From contig NZ_CP014578.1 of NCBI RefSeq assembly GCF_001634365.1, positions 1,798,001 to 1,862,000 on the forward strand: a stretch of 64,000 nucleotides of DNA, written 5' to 3'. The position numbers and the translations under genes are program-made. This document shows positions 42,155 through 52,241 of this stretch, piece after piece. Source of the DNA: Paraburkholderia phytofirmans OLGA172 (lineage in GTDB: Bacteria > Pseudomonadota > Gammaproteobacteria > Burkholderiales > Burkholderiaceae). How positions within the stretch are numbered: position 1 is the stretch's first letter; each line of letters begins with the position of its first letter. The notes below the pieces were generated by a model. That model worked only from the letters and a program-made list of their open reading frames with translations. It ran no database searches and had not been told where the DNA came from.

Positions 42155-44650
42155 ATGCGCGCTCACGTCGCGGCGTGGCTTGGCGCGTGGGTGGCCACGG
42201 CCTGCCTCGCGCTGATTCTGGGCATTGGATGGATGCCCGCGAGTGCCCAGGCCGCCGGCACGGGCACGCCAGTCATTCCGGCCTTGCAGAGCCTGATCAA
42301 TAGTGCCACGGCAACGCCTGCGTCTGCCGCCTCGGGCGCCTCGGCCGCGGAAGCGGCCTCCGCCCCGTCGCCCGCGAGCCAGGCGGAACTGGCGCGCTCG
42401 CTCGACAGCGTGATCGCCACGCTCGACAACGACCGGCAGCGCACCGCGCTCGTCGTCCAACTCAAAAAGCTGCGCGAGGTCTCGCAAAACGTCGCGCCGC
42501 CCGCAGCCGCGCAGCCGAGTCCCGGCTTGCTCGGGGCGATCGCATCGGGCATCGCGTCGTTCGAATCCGGCGTGCATCAGGGCCGCACGCCCATGCGCTA
42601 TTGGGCCGGACGCTTCAACGCGGCCGGCAACGAGCTCTACACGATCATTTCGGGTCAGGGGCAAGAGAAGTTCGCGCGCATCGTCTTTTCGATGATTGCC
42701 ATGCTGGCCGGCTGGGGCGCGTGCGCCGGCGCGCTGATCTATGTGCAACACCGGCTGTACCGGCGCTTCGGTATCCTCATGGGGCTCAACCCGAATCCCA
42801 CCACGCGCGAACTGCTGATCTTCGCGCTGCGCCGCGTCGGCCCGTGGATCATCGCCTTTCTCGCGGCGGTGCTGTTCGTGCGCGCAATGCCCGACGCGCT
42901 CGGCCGCACGCTCGGCCTCGTGGTCGCCTACGCGATCGTCGCGGGTGCGGTGTTTTCGGCGATCTGTCTGATTATGTTTTCGCTGTTTGGCTCAGGGCAT
43001 CGGCGGGTGGCGGTGCGCCTGCTGATCGATTACGCGCGGCGCGTGCTGTTCGTGGTGGGCATATGCGCTGCGCTCGGCGATGCGGCCGTCAACTATGACG
43101 TCGCGCATCAGATGGGGTCGAATCTCGCCGCGCTGATTTCGACGGCCGCCAACATGACGGCCGCCGTGCTCACCGGCTATTTCGCGCTGGCGTTCCGCCG
43201 GCCCGTCGCGCATCTGATTCGCAACCGGCCTTACGAGCAGCGCCACGATCACAGGGCCGCGACCGACGCGTTCGACGTGCTCGCCTCGCTCTGGCACGTG
43301 CCGGTGCTGGTGCTCGCCGGGGCGTCGGTGGTGGCCACGCTCGGCGGCTCGGGTTCTAGCGAAAACGTGCTGCAGATTTCGGTGGTGACCGCGCTGCTGC
43401 TGGTGTTCGCCTTCTTTCTGTCGGCCATCGTGCTGCGCATGACGCGCCCGCGCAGCGCGCGCTCGCGGCGCCGCTCGCCCTATCTGTCGCGCTTGCTGCG
43501 CTTTTGCGGCACGCTGCTGACGTTGTTCATCTGGCTGTTCTTCTTCGAACTGGCGGCGCGTTTGTGGGGGGTGTCGCTCGCGGCGGTCGTGGAGGAAAAC
43601 GTGGCGGCGCGCGGGATTGCGCACGCAGTGACCGCGATCATCGCGACGGTGTTCATTTCGTGGCTGCTGTGGATTCTGGTCGACACCGCGATTACCGAAG
43701 CCCTCAATCCGGGGGGGCCGCGCAACAAGTCGCGCAATCCGAGCATGCGGGCGCGCACCATGCTGCCGCTGCTGCGCAACGTGCTGCTGGTGTCGATCAT
43801 GACGATTGCCGGCATCGTCACCGCGGCAAACCTCGGCATCAATGTGACGCCGCTCTTGGCCGGCGCCGGCGTGATCGGCCTCGCGATCGGCTTCGGCGCG
43901 CAGTCGCTCGTGACCGACCTGATCACGGGCCTGTTCATCATCATCGAAGACACGATTTCAGTTGGCGACTGGATCGACGTGGACGGTGGGCATGCGGGCA
44001 CCGTCGAGCATCTGTCGATCCGCACCGTCCGTTTGCGCGATGGGCAAGGCGCGATTCACGCGATCCCGTTCTCGCAGATCAAGATCGTCAAGAACCTGTC
44101 GCGCGACTTCGCCTACGCGGTGTTCGAAGTGCGGATGTCGTTCTCGACCGACGTCGATCAGATCACCCAGCTGATTCGGGAAGTCGGCGCCGATCTGATG
44201 GCCGACTTCCGCTATCGGCGCGAAATGCTCGGGCCGATCGAGGTGTGGGGGCTCGACCGTTTCGATCCGAACTGGATGGTCGTGAAAGGGCAGATCAAGA
44301 CGCGGCCGTTGCAGCAATGGAGCGTGGCGCGCGCCTTCAATTTGCGGCTCAAACGCAAGATGGACGAAGCCGGCATCGAGATTCCGGTGCCGCAGATGCG
44401 TGTGTACACGTCGTCGAAGGATAGCGAAGGACAGCCTTTGCAGGACGATGAGCTGCGCGAGACCGGTCCGCATGGGCATGGGCACGCGCGTGCTGCCGAG
44501 ACGGGCGCCTCGGCGCGGTCCGCGCACGCTGCGGTGGCGATGGCACGCGATGTGTCGCACGAACCGCGTCCGGCGCCGCCGCCAACCGGGCAGACCGCGC
44601 CGATTCCGCCACAGATTCCGACGGCGGGCGAAGCGGGTGGCAAAAGCTGA
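42155..44650 (+). CDS. Large MscS-family mechanosensitive channel
   Basis: About 831 residues from the ATG at 42155, which puts the signal peptide (AWVATACLALILGIGWMPAS) at the N-terminus; the frame is open from an ATG at 42035 that would place about 40 polar residues ahead of it. A periplasmic domain of about 150 residues, many membrane helices and the conserved MscS core follow: pore helix GVIGLAIGFGAQSLVTDLIT, then GDWIDVDGGHAGTVEHLSIR. The C-terminal 60 residues are Pro/Ala-rich and probably unstructured. It opens under membrane tension to release solutes in osmotic downshock. Confidence 0.87.
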   Translation: MRAHVAAWLGAWVATACLALILGIGWMPASAQAAGTGTPVIPALQSLINSATATPASAASGASAAEAASAPSPASQAELARSLDSVIATLDNDRQRTALVVQLKKLREVSQNVAPPAAAQPSPGLLGAIASGIASFESGVHQGRTPMRYWAGRFNAAGNELYTIISGQGQEKFARIVFSMIAMLAGWGACAGALIYVQHRLYRRFGILMGLNPNPTTRELLIFALRRVGPWIIAFLAAVLFVRAMPDALGRTLGLVVAYAIVAGAVFSAICLIMFSLFGSGHRRVAVRLLIDYARRVLFVVGICAALGDAAVNYDVAHQMGSNLAALISTAANMTAAVLTGYFALAFRRPVAHLIRNRPYEQRHDHRAATDAFDVLASLWHVPVLVLAGASVVATLGGSGSSENVLQISVVTALLLVFAFFLSAIVLRMTRPRSARSRRRSPYLSRLLRFCGTLLTLFIWLFFFELAARLWGVSLAAVVEENVAARGIAHAVTAIIATVFISWLLWILVDTAITEALNPGGPRNKSRNPSMRARTMLPLLRNVLLVSIMTIAGIVTAANLGINVTPLLAGAGVIGLAIGFGAQSLVTDLITGLFIIIEDTISVGDWIDVDGGHAGTVEHLSIRTVRLRDGQGAIHAIPFSQIKIVKNLSRDFAYAVFEVRMSFSTDVDQITQLIREVGADLMADFRYRREMLGPIEVWGLDRFDPNWMVVKGQIKTRPLQQWSVARAFNLRLKRKMDEAGIEIPVPQMRVYTSSKDSEGQPLQDDELRETGPHGHGHARAAETGASARSAHAAVAMARDVSHEPRPAPPPTGQTAPIPPQIPTAGEAGGKS

Positions 44651-44715
44651 TTGCGCTACAAGCCGGGTGAGCGGACCTTCGCGCGGTTTGCGTCTTTACG
44701 CAGGATGAACGGGTC

Positions 44716-45363
44716 TCAGGAGAGTGCCGGTGCGTTGGCCGCGCGTACGATGTCGTTGACATGCGTGGCCATCTGCGCGCCCGCGACACCGTAGATATGC
44801 AGCGAGACGGCGGGCGCGTCGCTGCCATTGCCCAGCTGGTGAATGCCGCCGCCCTTGCCGCCGCGCGCAAACGACACGGCTCCGGCATTGCGCGCTTGTG
44901 TACGTGTGGCGCTTGCGCAGTGTTGTGCGCCGTTCCATTCGAAGACCGTTTCGCTCAGTGTGCCGTCGAGTACCGCGTAGCCGCACCACGTGTGGTGCGC
45001 ATGCACCGGGCTTGCCTGGCGCGGCAGCCACACCAGCGAGGCGATCGCATAGCGGCCCTGCGGATCGGCGGCCAGCAGATGACGCCGGTAATTTTCAACG
45101 GAGCCTTCGCGTTGCGCCGGCGTGAGCAACGCGGGATTCGCCGCGGCTTCGGCCAGCGCGAGGCGCATGCTGCGCGCGAAGAAGGTCGAATCCGACGGTT
45201 TAGGGAGTTCCACGCAGGCTTCGAACAACGCGTCGAGCGCGTCGCACAGGTGCGCGAGCGGCGCGCTGCGGTGCGCGCGCGAGGGCATTTCACTCGCCCC
45301 GGCAAACTGCGCGGCGTGGACGGAGGAACGGGCGACGGGTCTGGAAGGAATGTCTTGGCTCAT
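44716..45363 (-). CDS. Cysteine dioxygenase-family (cupin) enzyme
   Basis: 215 residues. The cupin core shows the iron-binding histidines of bacterial thiol dioxygenases: SPVHAHHTWCGYAVLDG gives two, IHQLGN and SLHIYG supply the third. The Cys next to Trp in HHTWCGY sits where CDO forms its thioether crosslink. It would oxidise cysteine (or 3-mercaptopropionate) to the sulfinate. The ATG at 45363 is well separated from the divergent Lrp-type gene, which probably regulates it in response to cysteine. This is the second sulfur-related locus of the window. Confidence 0.84.
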   Translation of the reverse strand: MSQDIPSRPVARSSVHAAQFAGASEMPSRAHRSAPLAHLCDALDALFEACVELPKPSDSTFFARSMRLALAEAAANPALLTPAQREGSVENYRRHLLAADPQGRYAIASLVWLPRQASPVHAHHTWCGYAVLDGTLSETVFEWNGAQHCASATRTQARNAGAVSFARGGKGGGIHQLGNGSDAPAVSLHIYGVAGAQMATHVNDIVRAANAPALS

Positions 45364-45424
45364 GATCGCGGCGCAGCGGTGTGGCTGCTTATCGGCTATT
45401 TTTGGATAGACACATTTATACCCG

Positions 45425-45453
45425 TTTGCCTGGAGAAAGAGTTTCCATATAAT
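45425..45453 (+). promoter_or_regulatory. Possible sigma70 promoter of the Lrp-type gene
   Basis: TTTGCC (45425-45430), 17 bases, TATAAT (45448-45453, perfect -10), in an AT-rich spacer of 138 bases between the divergent cysteine dioxygenase and Lrp genes. The start of transcription would be about 40 bases before the ATG at 45502. Confidence 0.45.
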
Positions 45454-45501
45454 TCCACTCAAAGTCTTAAAAGTAGAATAATTTCCTATGGGGGTGTGAC
45501 G

Positions 45502-45984
45502 ATGGGAATGGATATCATCGATCGGCGGCTGCTCGAACTGCTGCAGGAAGACGCAACCATGCCGATCGCCGAACTGGCGCAGCGCGTGAATCTGTCGCAA
45601 ACGCCGTGTTGGAAGCGGCTGCAGCGTCTGAAAGAGACGGGCGTGATTCGCGCCCAGGTGGCGTTGTGCGATGCGCGCAAACTCGGTGTGGGCACGACCG
45701 TGTTCGTGGCGGTGCGTACGAATCAGCACACCGAGGCTTGGGCGCGGACCTTTACGCGTGCGGTGCAGGAGATTCCGGAGGTGGTGGAGGTGTACCGGAT
45801 GAGCGGCGAAACCGATTACCTGCTGCGCGTGGTGGTGTCCGATATCGACGACTACGATCGCGTCTATAAACTGTTGATCGCCGCCGTGCCGCTGTATGAC
45901 GTGAGCTCGAGTTTTGCGATGGAACAGATCAAATACTCGACGGCGCTGCCGGTGCGGCCTTCGGCCGTGGTAGAGGGGCGCTGA
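45502..45984 (+). CDS. Lrp/AsnC-family transcriptional regulator
   Basis: 160 residues. The helix-turn-helix is MPIAELAQRVNLSQTPCWKR, followed by the alpha-beta ligand-binding (RAM) domain with VVEVYRMSGETDYLLRVVV. These proteins sense amino acids. Divergence from a cysteine dioxygenase gene suggests that it activates cysteine breakdown when cysteine is plentiful, as for known CDO-linked Lrp regulators. ATG at 45502 with a G-rich site (GGGGGTG) upstream. Confidence 0.88.
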   Translation: MGMDIIDRRLLELLQEDATMPIAELAQRVNLSQTPCWKRLQRLKETGVIRAQVALCDARKLGVGTTVFVAVRTNQHTEAWARTFTRAVQEIPEVVEVYRMSGETDYLLRVVVSDIDDYDRVYKLLIAAVPLYDVSSSFAMEQIKYSTALPVRPSAVVEGR

Positions 45985-46070
45985 TTGCAAGCCGTGTGCA
46001 AGCTCGGTGGGCGTAGAATGCCGCCTTCCCAGACACTATCCGCGACCGCCTCGCGAACCGAGCCCGCCTC

Positions 46071-46289
46071 ATGAACAAACCGCCGCGCAAGAAGAACCCG
46101 ACCTTTGGCATTGCTGTTTTCATCGTGGTCGCGGTACTGCTGGTGATCGCCACGCTTTTCTATAACGCCATCACGGAAAAGCGCGATTTCGACCGCCAGA
46201 ACGCGCCGGCGCCGACGATTTCATCGGACGCGACTGCGGCGGCGGCTGCGGCTGCCGAAGCGAAGCCCGCAAGCGGCGCCGCGCAATAA
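46071..46289 (+). CDS. Small single-span membrane protein
   Basis: 72 residues: a basic N-terminus (KPPRKKNP), one hydrophobic helix (GIAVFIVVAVLLVIATLFY) and an Ala-rich periplasmic tail. No family recognised. It is 16 bases from the convergent FUSC gene. Confidence 0.55.
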   Translation: MNKPPRKKNPTFGIAVFIVVAVLLVIATLFYNAITEKRDFDRQNAPAPTISSDATAAAAAAAEAKPASGAAQ

Positions 46290-46305
46290 GAGGGCGCGAT
46301 CGTTT

Positions 46306-48672
46306 TCACTCTTCTGGCAGGCGAATCAGGCTCGCATCCTTGCGAATCTGCGCCGACGCCGTCAGCATCTGTTTGCACTGATGGGCGAGCAATTTCATGT
46401 CGTGGACGGTGTCCGCCGAGTGGCTCGGCGATTTCTCCGTCTCGACCACCATCGCATCCAACTTGCGCATCAATAGTTTGACCTGCTCGCCTTGGTCGGC
46501 GGGCGGCGCGCTACCGGCTTCGGCTTCGGTCAGATTGTCGCGGACCACGCTCAGGGCGCGTTGCAACGGCTGCAGCGAGACGCTGTCGGCCTGCTGCGCC
46601 GAGGTGCGCAGCAACGGCGCGGCTGCTGTGATCTGCGAGGCGAGCACGTGGCTGCGCACCAGCAGGTCGTTCAATTCCGGCACGAACCTCTGCGCGGACT
46701 TCGGCTCGAGCATCATGCGCTGGAACGCCTGGCCCAGATTGGCAAACGCGACGTGGACGTTCTTGCGCGCAAGCCGGTAGCGATAATCGCGATCGAGCGC
46801 GGTTGCAGCGGCTACGGCGGCAGGGGACGCGCCGCCGGCCGGCTTGCTGGATTCGATCGCCGGATCGGCCATTGCCGCGACGGGCGCAAACGCGCCGGCC
46901 TCAGTGACCGTGGCGACCACCGCGGCGGCCGGCTTGCCGCTCCACCACCAACTCGCCTCCAGATATTGCCGCGTCGCATTGATCATGTTGTTGACGAGCT
47001 TGCCCATCAACCGGTATTCCCAGTAGGGGAACAGATGGCTCGCCGCAATCGCGATCGCGCAGCCCACCACGGTATCGATTGCGCGCTCGCCGATGATGCG
47101 CATGCTGCCCGGCGCGAGCAGGTGGAACATGAGCAGCACATACGAGGACGTGAACACCACGCTCGCCGTGTAATTGAACAGCAACAGGCTGTAGCTCATC
47201 ACCATCGACGCGAACATCACCACCAGCAGGATATGCGGCTCCTTGACGAAGATAATCAACGCGATGCTCGCCGCACAGCCAATCAGCGTGCCGACTATCC
47301 GCTGGCCGTTGCGCTGCTTGGTCAGCGAATAGCCCGGCTTCAGGATGATGACGGTGGTCATCACGATCCAGTATGCGTTGGTGAGCGGCAGCAGACGGCC
47401 GAGCCAGAAACCCACGGCGACCGCAATCGTCACGCGCAGCGCATGGCGGAAGCTCGGCGAGGCCATGGTCAGATTCGAGAAGATCTGCCCGAGCGGCACG
47501 CGGCGGCTCGATACGAAGCGGGAGAGCGCCTTGTCGAGGCGCAGTTCGGTCTCGGTCTCGGTCGCGCCGGGATCGCTCGACAGGCTTTGGTGCATCTTGT
47601 CGATCAGGCGCGTGGCGCTCCAGATACGCCGGAAGGTGGACGATATCGCCGAATAAGCCTCAGGATTTTTGGCAGCCAGGTCCTGCTTGCGCATTAGTTC
47701 GATCTCGAACTCGATGGCGCGCAATTCGGCTTTAACATTCACGCGCTTACGCGGCGGCTGATTTTGCAATACCGCGAGTCCGATTTCTTCGAGATCGGCT
47801 GCGCATTTGCGAATCAGATCGCGATAGAACACCACCAGGTCGGAGGCGCCAAACGTGTTACGTACCAGCGAGTAATCGACATGCGTGCCAACAAACAGTT
47901 CGTGCAGATCGACCGTATTGATGAACAGATTGAACAGCATCGCCCGGCGCGGCTCGAGCCGGCCGGTTTTCAGCTTCGGCAGATTGCGCAGCACGATGTC
48001 GCGCGCGGCATCCTGACGATCGACCGCGGCGATCTGCTTGTCGACCAGATTGCGATAGCACTCGTCGAGATCGTTATCGAGATCGTAAAAGGCGGCGCGC
48101 GCGAGCAGGTAATCCGCGCATGCGAACACGCTTTCGGCGAGCGCCTGCTGTTCGATGCGATGCATCATCCAGTGGCTCACGAAAGTCGACCAGTACGTGT
48201 ACCAGAGACCGCCCACCAGAATCCATGACGCATTGACGAGCGCTTGCATCGGCGTGAAATGCTCTTCCAGCGTCATGATCATCATGAACAGCGTGGCGAA
48301 GCTGATCTGCGGCCAGCGGTTGCCATACACGACGATCAATGAGAGCACAAACGTGAGCGGCACGACCGTGCACCATAACGCCACCGGGTTGACCGTGGCG
48401 AGACCGGTGGCGAGCGCGGACAGGAAGCCGATCACCGAGCACGCCAGCATTTCGTTGTGCTTGTACTTGAGCGGGCCCGGCATATCGACCACACATGCGC
48501 CGAGCGCGCCCGTCGCGATCGTGAAGCCGAGTTCGTGATCGTGAAACACGATCAAACACAATATGGGCGGCAACGACACGCCGACTGCGATGCGCAGGCC
48601 GCCATAAAAGTATTGGCTGTAAAGGAATTTTTTTATTTCAACCGAATAGCGCATCGACTGCCTGGATTCCAT
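46306..48672 (-). CDS. FUSC-family inner-membrane protein (YccS/YhfK type)
   Basis: 788 residues. Two blocks of about five to six membrane helices (residues 20-150 and 400-540) separated by a long cytoplasmic helical region are the FUSC layout; the second block has FWLGRLLPLTNAYWIVMTTV and GYSLTKQRNGQRIVGTLIGC. Family members are thought to export aromatic acids or similar compounds or support the envelope. Two starts, 48672 and 48654, are equally possible. The C-terminal 200 residues are cytoplasmic helices. Confidence 0.85.
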   Translation of the reverse strand: MESRQSMRYSVEIKKFLYSQYFYGGLRIAVGVSLPPILCLIVFHDHELGFTIATGALGACVVDMPGPLKYKHNEMLACSVIGFLSALATGLATVNPVALWCTVVPLTFVLSLIVVYGNRWPQISFATLFMMIMTLEEHFTPMQALVNASWILVGGLWYTYWSTFVSHWMMHRIEQQALAESVFACADYLLARAAFYDLDNDLDECYRNLVDKQIAAVDRQDAARDIVLRNLPKLKTGRLEPRRAMLFNLFINTVDLHELFVGTHVDYSLVRNTFGASDLVVFYRDLIRKCAADLEEIGLAVLQNQPPRKRVNVKAELRAIEFEIELMRKQDLAAKNPEAYSAISSTFRRIWSATRLIDKMHQSLSSDPGATETETELRLDKALSRFVSSRRVPLGQIFSNLTMASPSFRHALRVTIAVAVGFWLGRLLPLTNAYWIVMTTVIILKPGYSLTKQRNGQRIVGTLIGCAASIALIIFVKEPHILLVVMFASMVMSYSLLLFNYTASVVFTSSYVLLMFHLLAPGSMRIIGERAIDTVVGCAIAIAASHLFPYWEYRLMGKLVNNMINATRQYLEASWWWSGKPAAAVVATVTEAGAFAPVAAMADPAIESSKPAGGASPAAVAAATALDRDYRYRLARKNVHVAFANLGQAFQRMMLEPKSAQRFVPELNDLLVRSHVLASQITAAAPLLRTSAQQADSVSLQPLQRALSVVRDNLTEAEAGSAPPADQGEQVKLLMRKLDAMVVETEKSPSHSADTVHDMKLLAHQCKQMLTASAQIRKDASLIRLPEE

Positions 48673-48866
48673 TCACTGAGAGAACGCGGTTGAAAAGGTC
48701 GACCCGGGACAGACCCAAACTGCCGTCGAGTCTAACTGATTTTGTGCCTGATCTGACCTCGTCCATTCGGCCAGGTTCTGCCCTGGGAGCGCGTTTGTTA
48801 TGCTGTCGCCTCAATGTCTGTTGCGGCCCGGGCGTTCCGCTCGCGTCGCCTGCTTCCTCGAGATCC

Positions 48867-51800
48867 ATGCTCCAGCTCTTCTACTCGAACCGCTACGAAA
48901 CCCTTGTCAGCGCACTGCTCGACGATCTGGCGCAAGCGCCGTCCGATCCCTGGACCGCGCGGCCCGTGATCGTCCCGAGCGCGGCGGTGCGGCGCCGGCT
49001 CGAGCTCGACATCGCGGTGCGCCAGGGTATCTGCGCGAATGTCAATTTTGGTTATCTCGCGCAGTGGCTGTGGGCGCAAATCGGCGGCGTGATCGAAGTG
49101 CCCAGGCATTCGCCGTTCGCGCCGGACCGCCTCGTCTGGCGCTGCTACCGGCTGCTGGGGGAGACGGACGAAGCATTGCCGTGGAACGCCTCGCCGCGTC
49201 TGCGTACCTATCTCGATGCGGCGGATGCGTCGATGCGTTACGAACTGGCGCGCCGCGTGGCCACCGTGCTCGACCACTATCTGACCTATCGCCCGGAATG
49301 GCTGCTGCAATGGCAGAAGGGCGGTTCGATCTTCGCAAGCGGCGCTGCGGACGACACCGGTCCGCGTCTCGTCGGCGCGAGCGTTGCGGCGCGTGAGGAC
49401 GAGCGTTGGCAAGCGGCACTGTGGCGCGCCGTGCTTGCCGAAGTGGCGGGCAATGCGCAAACGCCCGCGCTCGCCTTGCCGCCCGCTTATCGCTTTCTCG
49501 AAGAAATCGGCACGCTCGATCTGGAAGCCATCTCGAACGCGCAGTGGCCCGAAGCCGTCAGCGTGTTCGCACTGCCGACCATGCCGCCGCTGCACGTTGC
49601 GTTGCTGCGCGCGTTGTCGCGCTGGGTCGATGTGCGTCTGTATGTGATGAATCCGTGCCGCGAGTTCTGGTTCGACGTTGTCAGCGCGGGCCGCGTCGAA
49701 GCGCTCGATGCCGCAGGCCAGCTCGACTATCAGGAAGTGGGCCATCCGCTGCTGGCCGAGTGGGGCCGCCAGACTCAGGCGCAACTGCACATGCTGCATG
49801 AGCTGACCGAGAGTGCCGCGTCCGGCGAGACTGGCGACTTCACCGAGAATCCGGAACCGAGCTGGCTCGCCGCCGTGCAGAACGGCATTCTCGATCTGCG
49901 GGCGGAAACGGACACGGACGAATTGCCGGTCGAGAACGGCATCGAAGTCCATGTGTGTCACAGCCTGTCGCGGCAGCTTGAAGTCCTGCATGACCGCCTG
50001 CTCGGGTGGTTCGACGAGTTCGGCGATCTGCAGCCGTCCGACGTGCTGGTTGCCGTGTCCGATCTCGCGGCGGCCGGGCCGTTGATCGATGCGGTGTTCG
50101 GCACCGCGCCCCTTGGCGATACGCGCCGCATTCCGTATCGCATTACCGGCTTGCCGCCCTCGCAGGCCAATCCAGTCGCGCGTTTACTGCTGGACTGGCT
50201 GGCCTTGCCTGAGCGGAGCGTGGGTGCGCCGGATCTGATCGAATGGCTGCGGGTCGATGCGATCGCCGCGCGCTACGGGATCGATGCCAGTGCGCTCGAA
50301 GCCGCGCAGGAATGGCTCGCGGCCGCCGGTGCGCGGCGCGGGCTCGTGCCCGGCGAGCCGACGGGCGAGCACGTGCCGGTGGCGCGTCATACGTTCGCCG
50401 ACGCGCTGACCCGGCTGTACCTCGGTTATGCGATGCCGGATGGCGGCGAGCCGGTCGATGCGTGGTTGCCCGTTGAGGGCGCCGATGGATCGGCCGCGGA
50501 GCTGCTCGGCCGCCTGTCACGTTTCGTCGACGATATCGAGACCTTCGCACAGCGCTGCGCGGCCGAACAGACACCTGCCGAATGGACGCAACTGCTGCTC
50601 GAAACACTCGCGCAGTGTTTCGACGGCGGCGTGGAGTTTGCCGATTCGCTGGCGGCGGTGCGTGACGCCATTGACAAGATGGGCGACGCGATGCAAGCGG
50701 GCGCAGAAGACGTCGTACTGCCGGCCGCCGTGGTGCGCGGCGCACTCACCGAGGCGCTCGACGACCCGGCGCGTGGCGGCGTGCCTTGGGGTAGCGTGAC
50801 GTTTTCGTCGCTGACCAGCTTGCGCGGGTTGCCATACCGGATCGTCTGCCTGCTCGGCATGGACGACGGCGTGTTGCCGAGCCTCGCCCGCGCCGACGAA
50901 TTCGACCTGATGGCCGCGTTCGGCAAAGCAGGCGACCGGCAGCGCCGCGACGACGAACGCAATCTGTTCCTCGATCTGCTGCTGGCGGCGCGCGACCGGC
51001 TGTTTATCGCCTATACGGGCCGCAGCATTCGAGACAACGCGCCGTTGCCGCCGGCTGCGCTGGTCGACGAATTGCTCGATCACCTCGCGCAAGTGTCGGC
51101 GGGGGAAGGGGCGAGTCCCGCGGAAATCGAAGCCGCACGGCATGCGTTCATTGTCGATCACCCGCTGCAGGCGTTCGCGTCGGACTATTTTTCGTCGCAG
51201 CGAGGCCTCTTCACTTACGACATGGATCGTGCGGAACTGGCCAGTTTGCTGGCCGCGCCGCAGCATCCGGTCGCGGCGCCATTCTTCGATCAACCGTTGC
51301 CCGCCGAAGACGCGGCCCCCGTTGCATTCGACGAATTCGTGCGCTTCTGGCGTCATCCAGCGCGTGCGCTGTTGCGCGACCGGTTGGGTATCGTGTTGTC
51401 GGATGCGCAGGGCGAATTGCTCGACACCGAACCGTTCGAACTTGACTGGGCCGGCCGCGATGCCCTGGCGGAACGGCTCCTGCCTGTCCTGTTGAATAGC
51501 GAAACCGAAGACGAGGGCCTGTTCGACCGCGTGCGCCGAGTCGCCGCAGCCAGTCCCGAGCTGCCGGGTGGCGCGACCGGCGCGGTATGGCGCTCGCGCG
51601 AACTCGGCGCGCTGCGCCAACTCGCCGACAGCGTGCGCCGCGAAGTCGCTTCAGGTGTCGAGCGTTTGCCGTTCGTGCTCGATATCGTGCCGCGCTGGCC
51701 TGATCGTGCCGACATCGCCGATACGCTTTTCGGCCCTCACGACGCGGCGCTCCGCAAAGCGGCCGAAACACCGCTGCAACTGCACGGCACCTTGAATTTG

Positions 51801-52241
51801 CTGACCGAAACAGGACAAGTGATTTTCCGCTACGCCAAACCTACTGCACGCGACTATCTGTCGGCGTGGCTTGCGCATCTGGTCTATTGCGCGGCGCAGC
51901 CGAACGGCCCACGCCGCACGGTTTGGCATGGCAGCGGCGAGAGCTTCGAGCTTACGCCGGTCGCCGCGCCACTCGATGAACTGGCGCCGCTTGCCGCATT
52001 GTTCAGAGCCGGGCGCATGCTGCCGCTGCGCTTTTTCCCGAAGAGCGCGTGGGCGAAGGTCAGCGAGAGTGATTCCGCGGCGCAGGGCGTATGGATCAAC
52101 GATCGGGTGCGCGGCGAATCAGATGACCCCGCTTTGCGCATCGCGCTGCGCGGCACGCCGCTTTCGCTCGACGAACCGTTCGGCAGTCTTGCCTCGATCG
52201 TCTTCAAACCGCTCGTGCAGCATCTGCGGAGCGCATCATGA
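48867..52241 (+). CDS. recC: Exodeoxyribonuclease V gamma subunit RecC
   Basis: 1124 residues, close to the E. coli length (1122). It starts MLQLFYSNRYETLVSALLDD, the family start; the frame is open back to 48690 but the extra residues are unrelated. Further landmarks are VIVPSAAVRRRLELDIA, VTFSSLTSLRGLPYRIVCLL and GMDDGVLPS. RecC holds RecB and RecD together and recognises Chi. First gene of recC-recB-recD; the stop overlaps the recB start by four bases (ATGA). Confidence 0.95.
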   Translation: MLQLFYSNRYETLVSALLDDLAQAPSDPWTARPVIVPSAAVRRRLELDIAVRQGICANVNFGYLAQWLWAQIGGVIEVPRHSPFAPDRLVWRCYRLLGETDEALPWNASPRLRTYLDAADASMRYELARRVATVLDHYLTYRPEWLLQWQKGGSIFASGAADDTGPRLVGASVAAREDERWQAALWRAVLAEVAGNAQTPALALPPAYRFLEEIGTLDLEAISNAQWPEAVSVFALPTMPPLHVALLRALSRWVDVRLYVMNPCREFWFDVVSAGRVEALDAAGQLDYQEVGHPLLAEWGRQTQAQLHMLHELTESAASGETGDFTENPEPSWLAAVQNGILDLRAETDTDELPVENGIEVHVCHSLSRQLEVLHDRLLGWFDEFGDLQPSDVLVAVSDLAAAGPLIDAVFGTAPLGDTRRIPYRITGLPPSQANPVARLLLDWLALPERSVGAPDLIEWLRVDAIAARYGIDASALEAAQEWLAAAGARRGLVPGEPTGEHVPVARHTFADALTRLYLGYAMPDGGEPVDAWLPVEGADGSAAELLGRLSRFVDDIETFAQRCAAEQTPAEWTQLLLETLAQCFDGGVEFADSLAAVRDAIDKMGDAMQAGAEDVVLPAAVVRGALTEALDDPARGGVPWGSVTFSSLTSLRGLPYRIVCLLGMDDGVLPSLARADEFDLMAAFGKAGDRQRRDDERNLFLDLLLAARDRLFIAYTGRSIRDNAPLPPAALVDELLDHLAQVSAGEGASPAEIEAARHAFIVDHPLQAFASDYFSSQRGLFTYDMDRAELASLLAAPQHPVAAPFFDQPLPAEDAAPVAFDEFVRFWRHPARALLRDRLGIVLSDAQGELLDTEPFELDWAGRDALAERLLPVLLNSETEDEGLFDRVRRVAAASPELPGGATGAVWRSRELGALRQLADSVRREVASGVERLPFVLDIVPRWPDRADIADTLFGPHDAALRKAAETPLQLHGTLNLLTETGQVIFRYAKPTARDYLSAWLAHLVYCAAQPNGPRRTVWHGSGESFELTPVAAPLDELAPLAALFRAGRMLPLRFFPKSAWAKVSESDSAAQGVWINDRVRGESDDPALRIALRGTPLSLDEPFGSLASIVFKPLVQHLRSAS

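Noticed and set aside
45364..45990. Upstream extension of the cysteine dioxygenase frame
   Set aside because: It runs antisense through the Lrp gene; the family start is at 45363.
48798..49991. 397-residue open frame antisense to recC
   Set aside because: Shadow of recC with no domain similarity.
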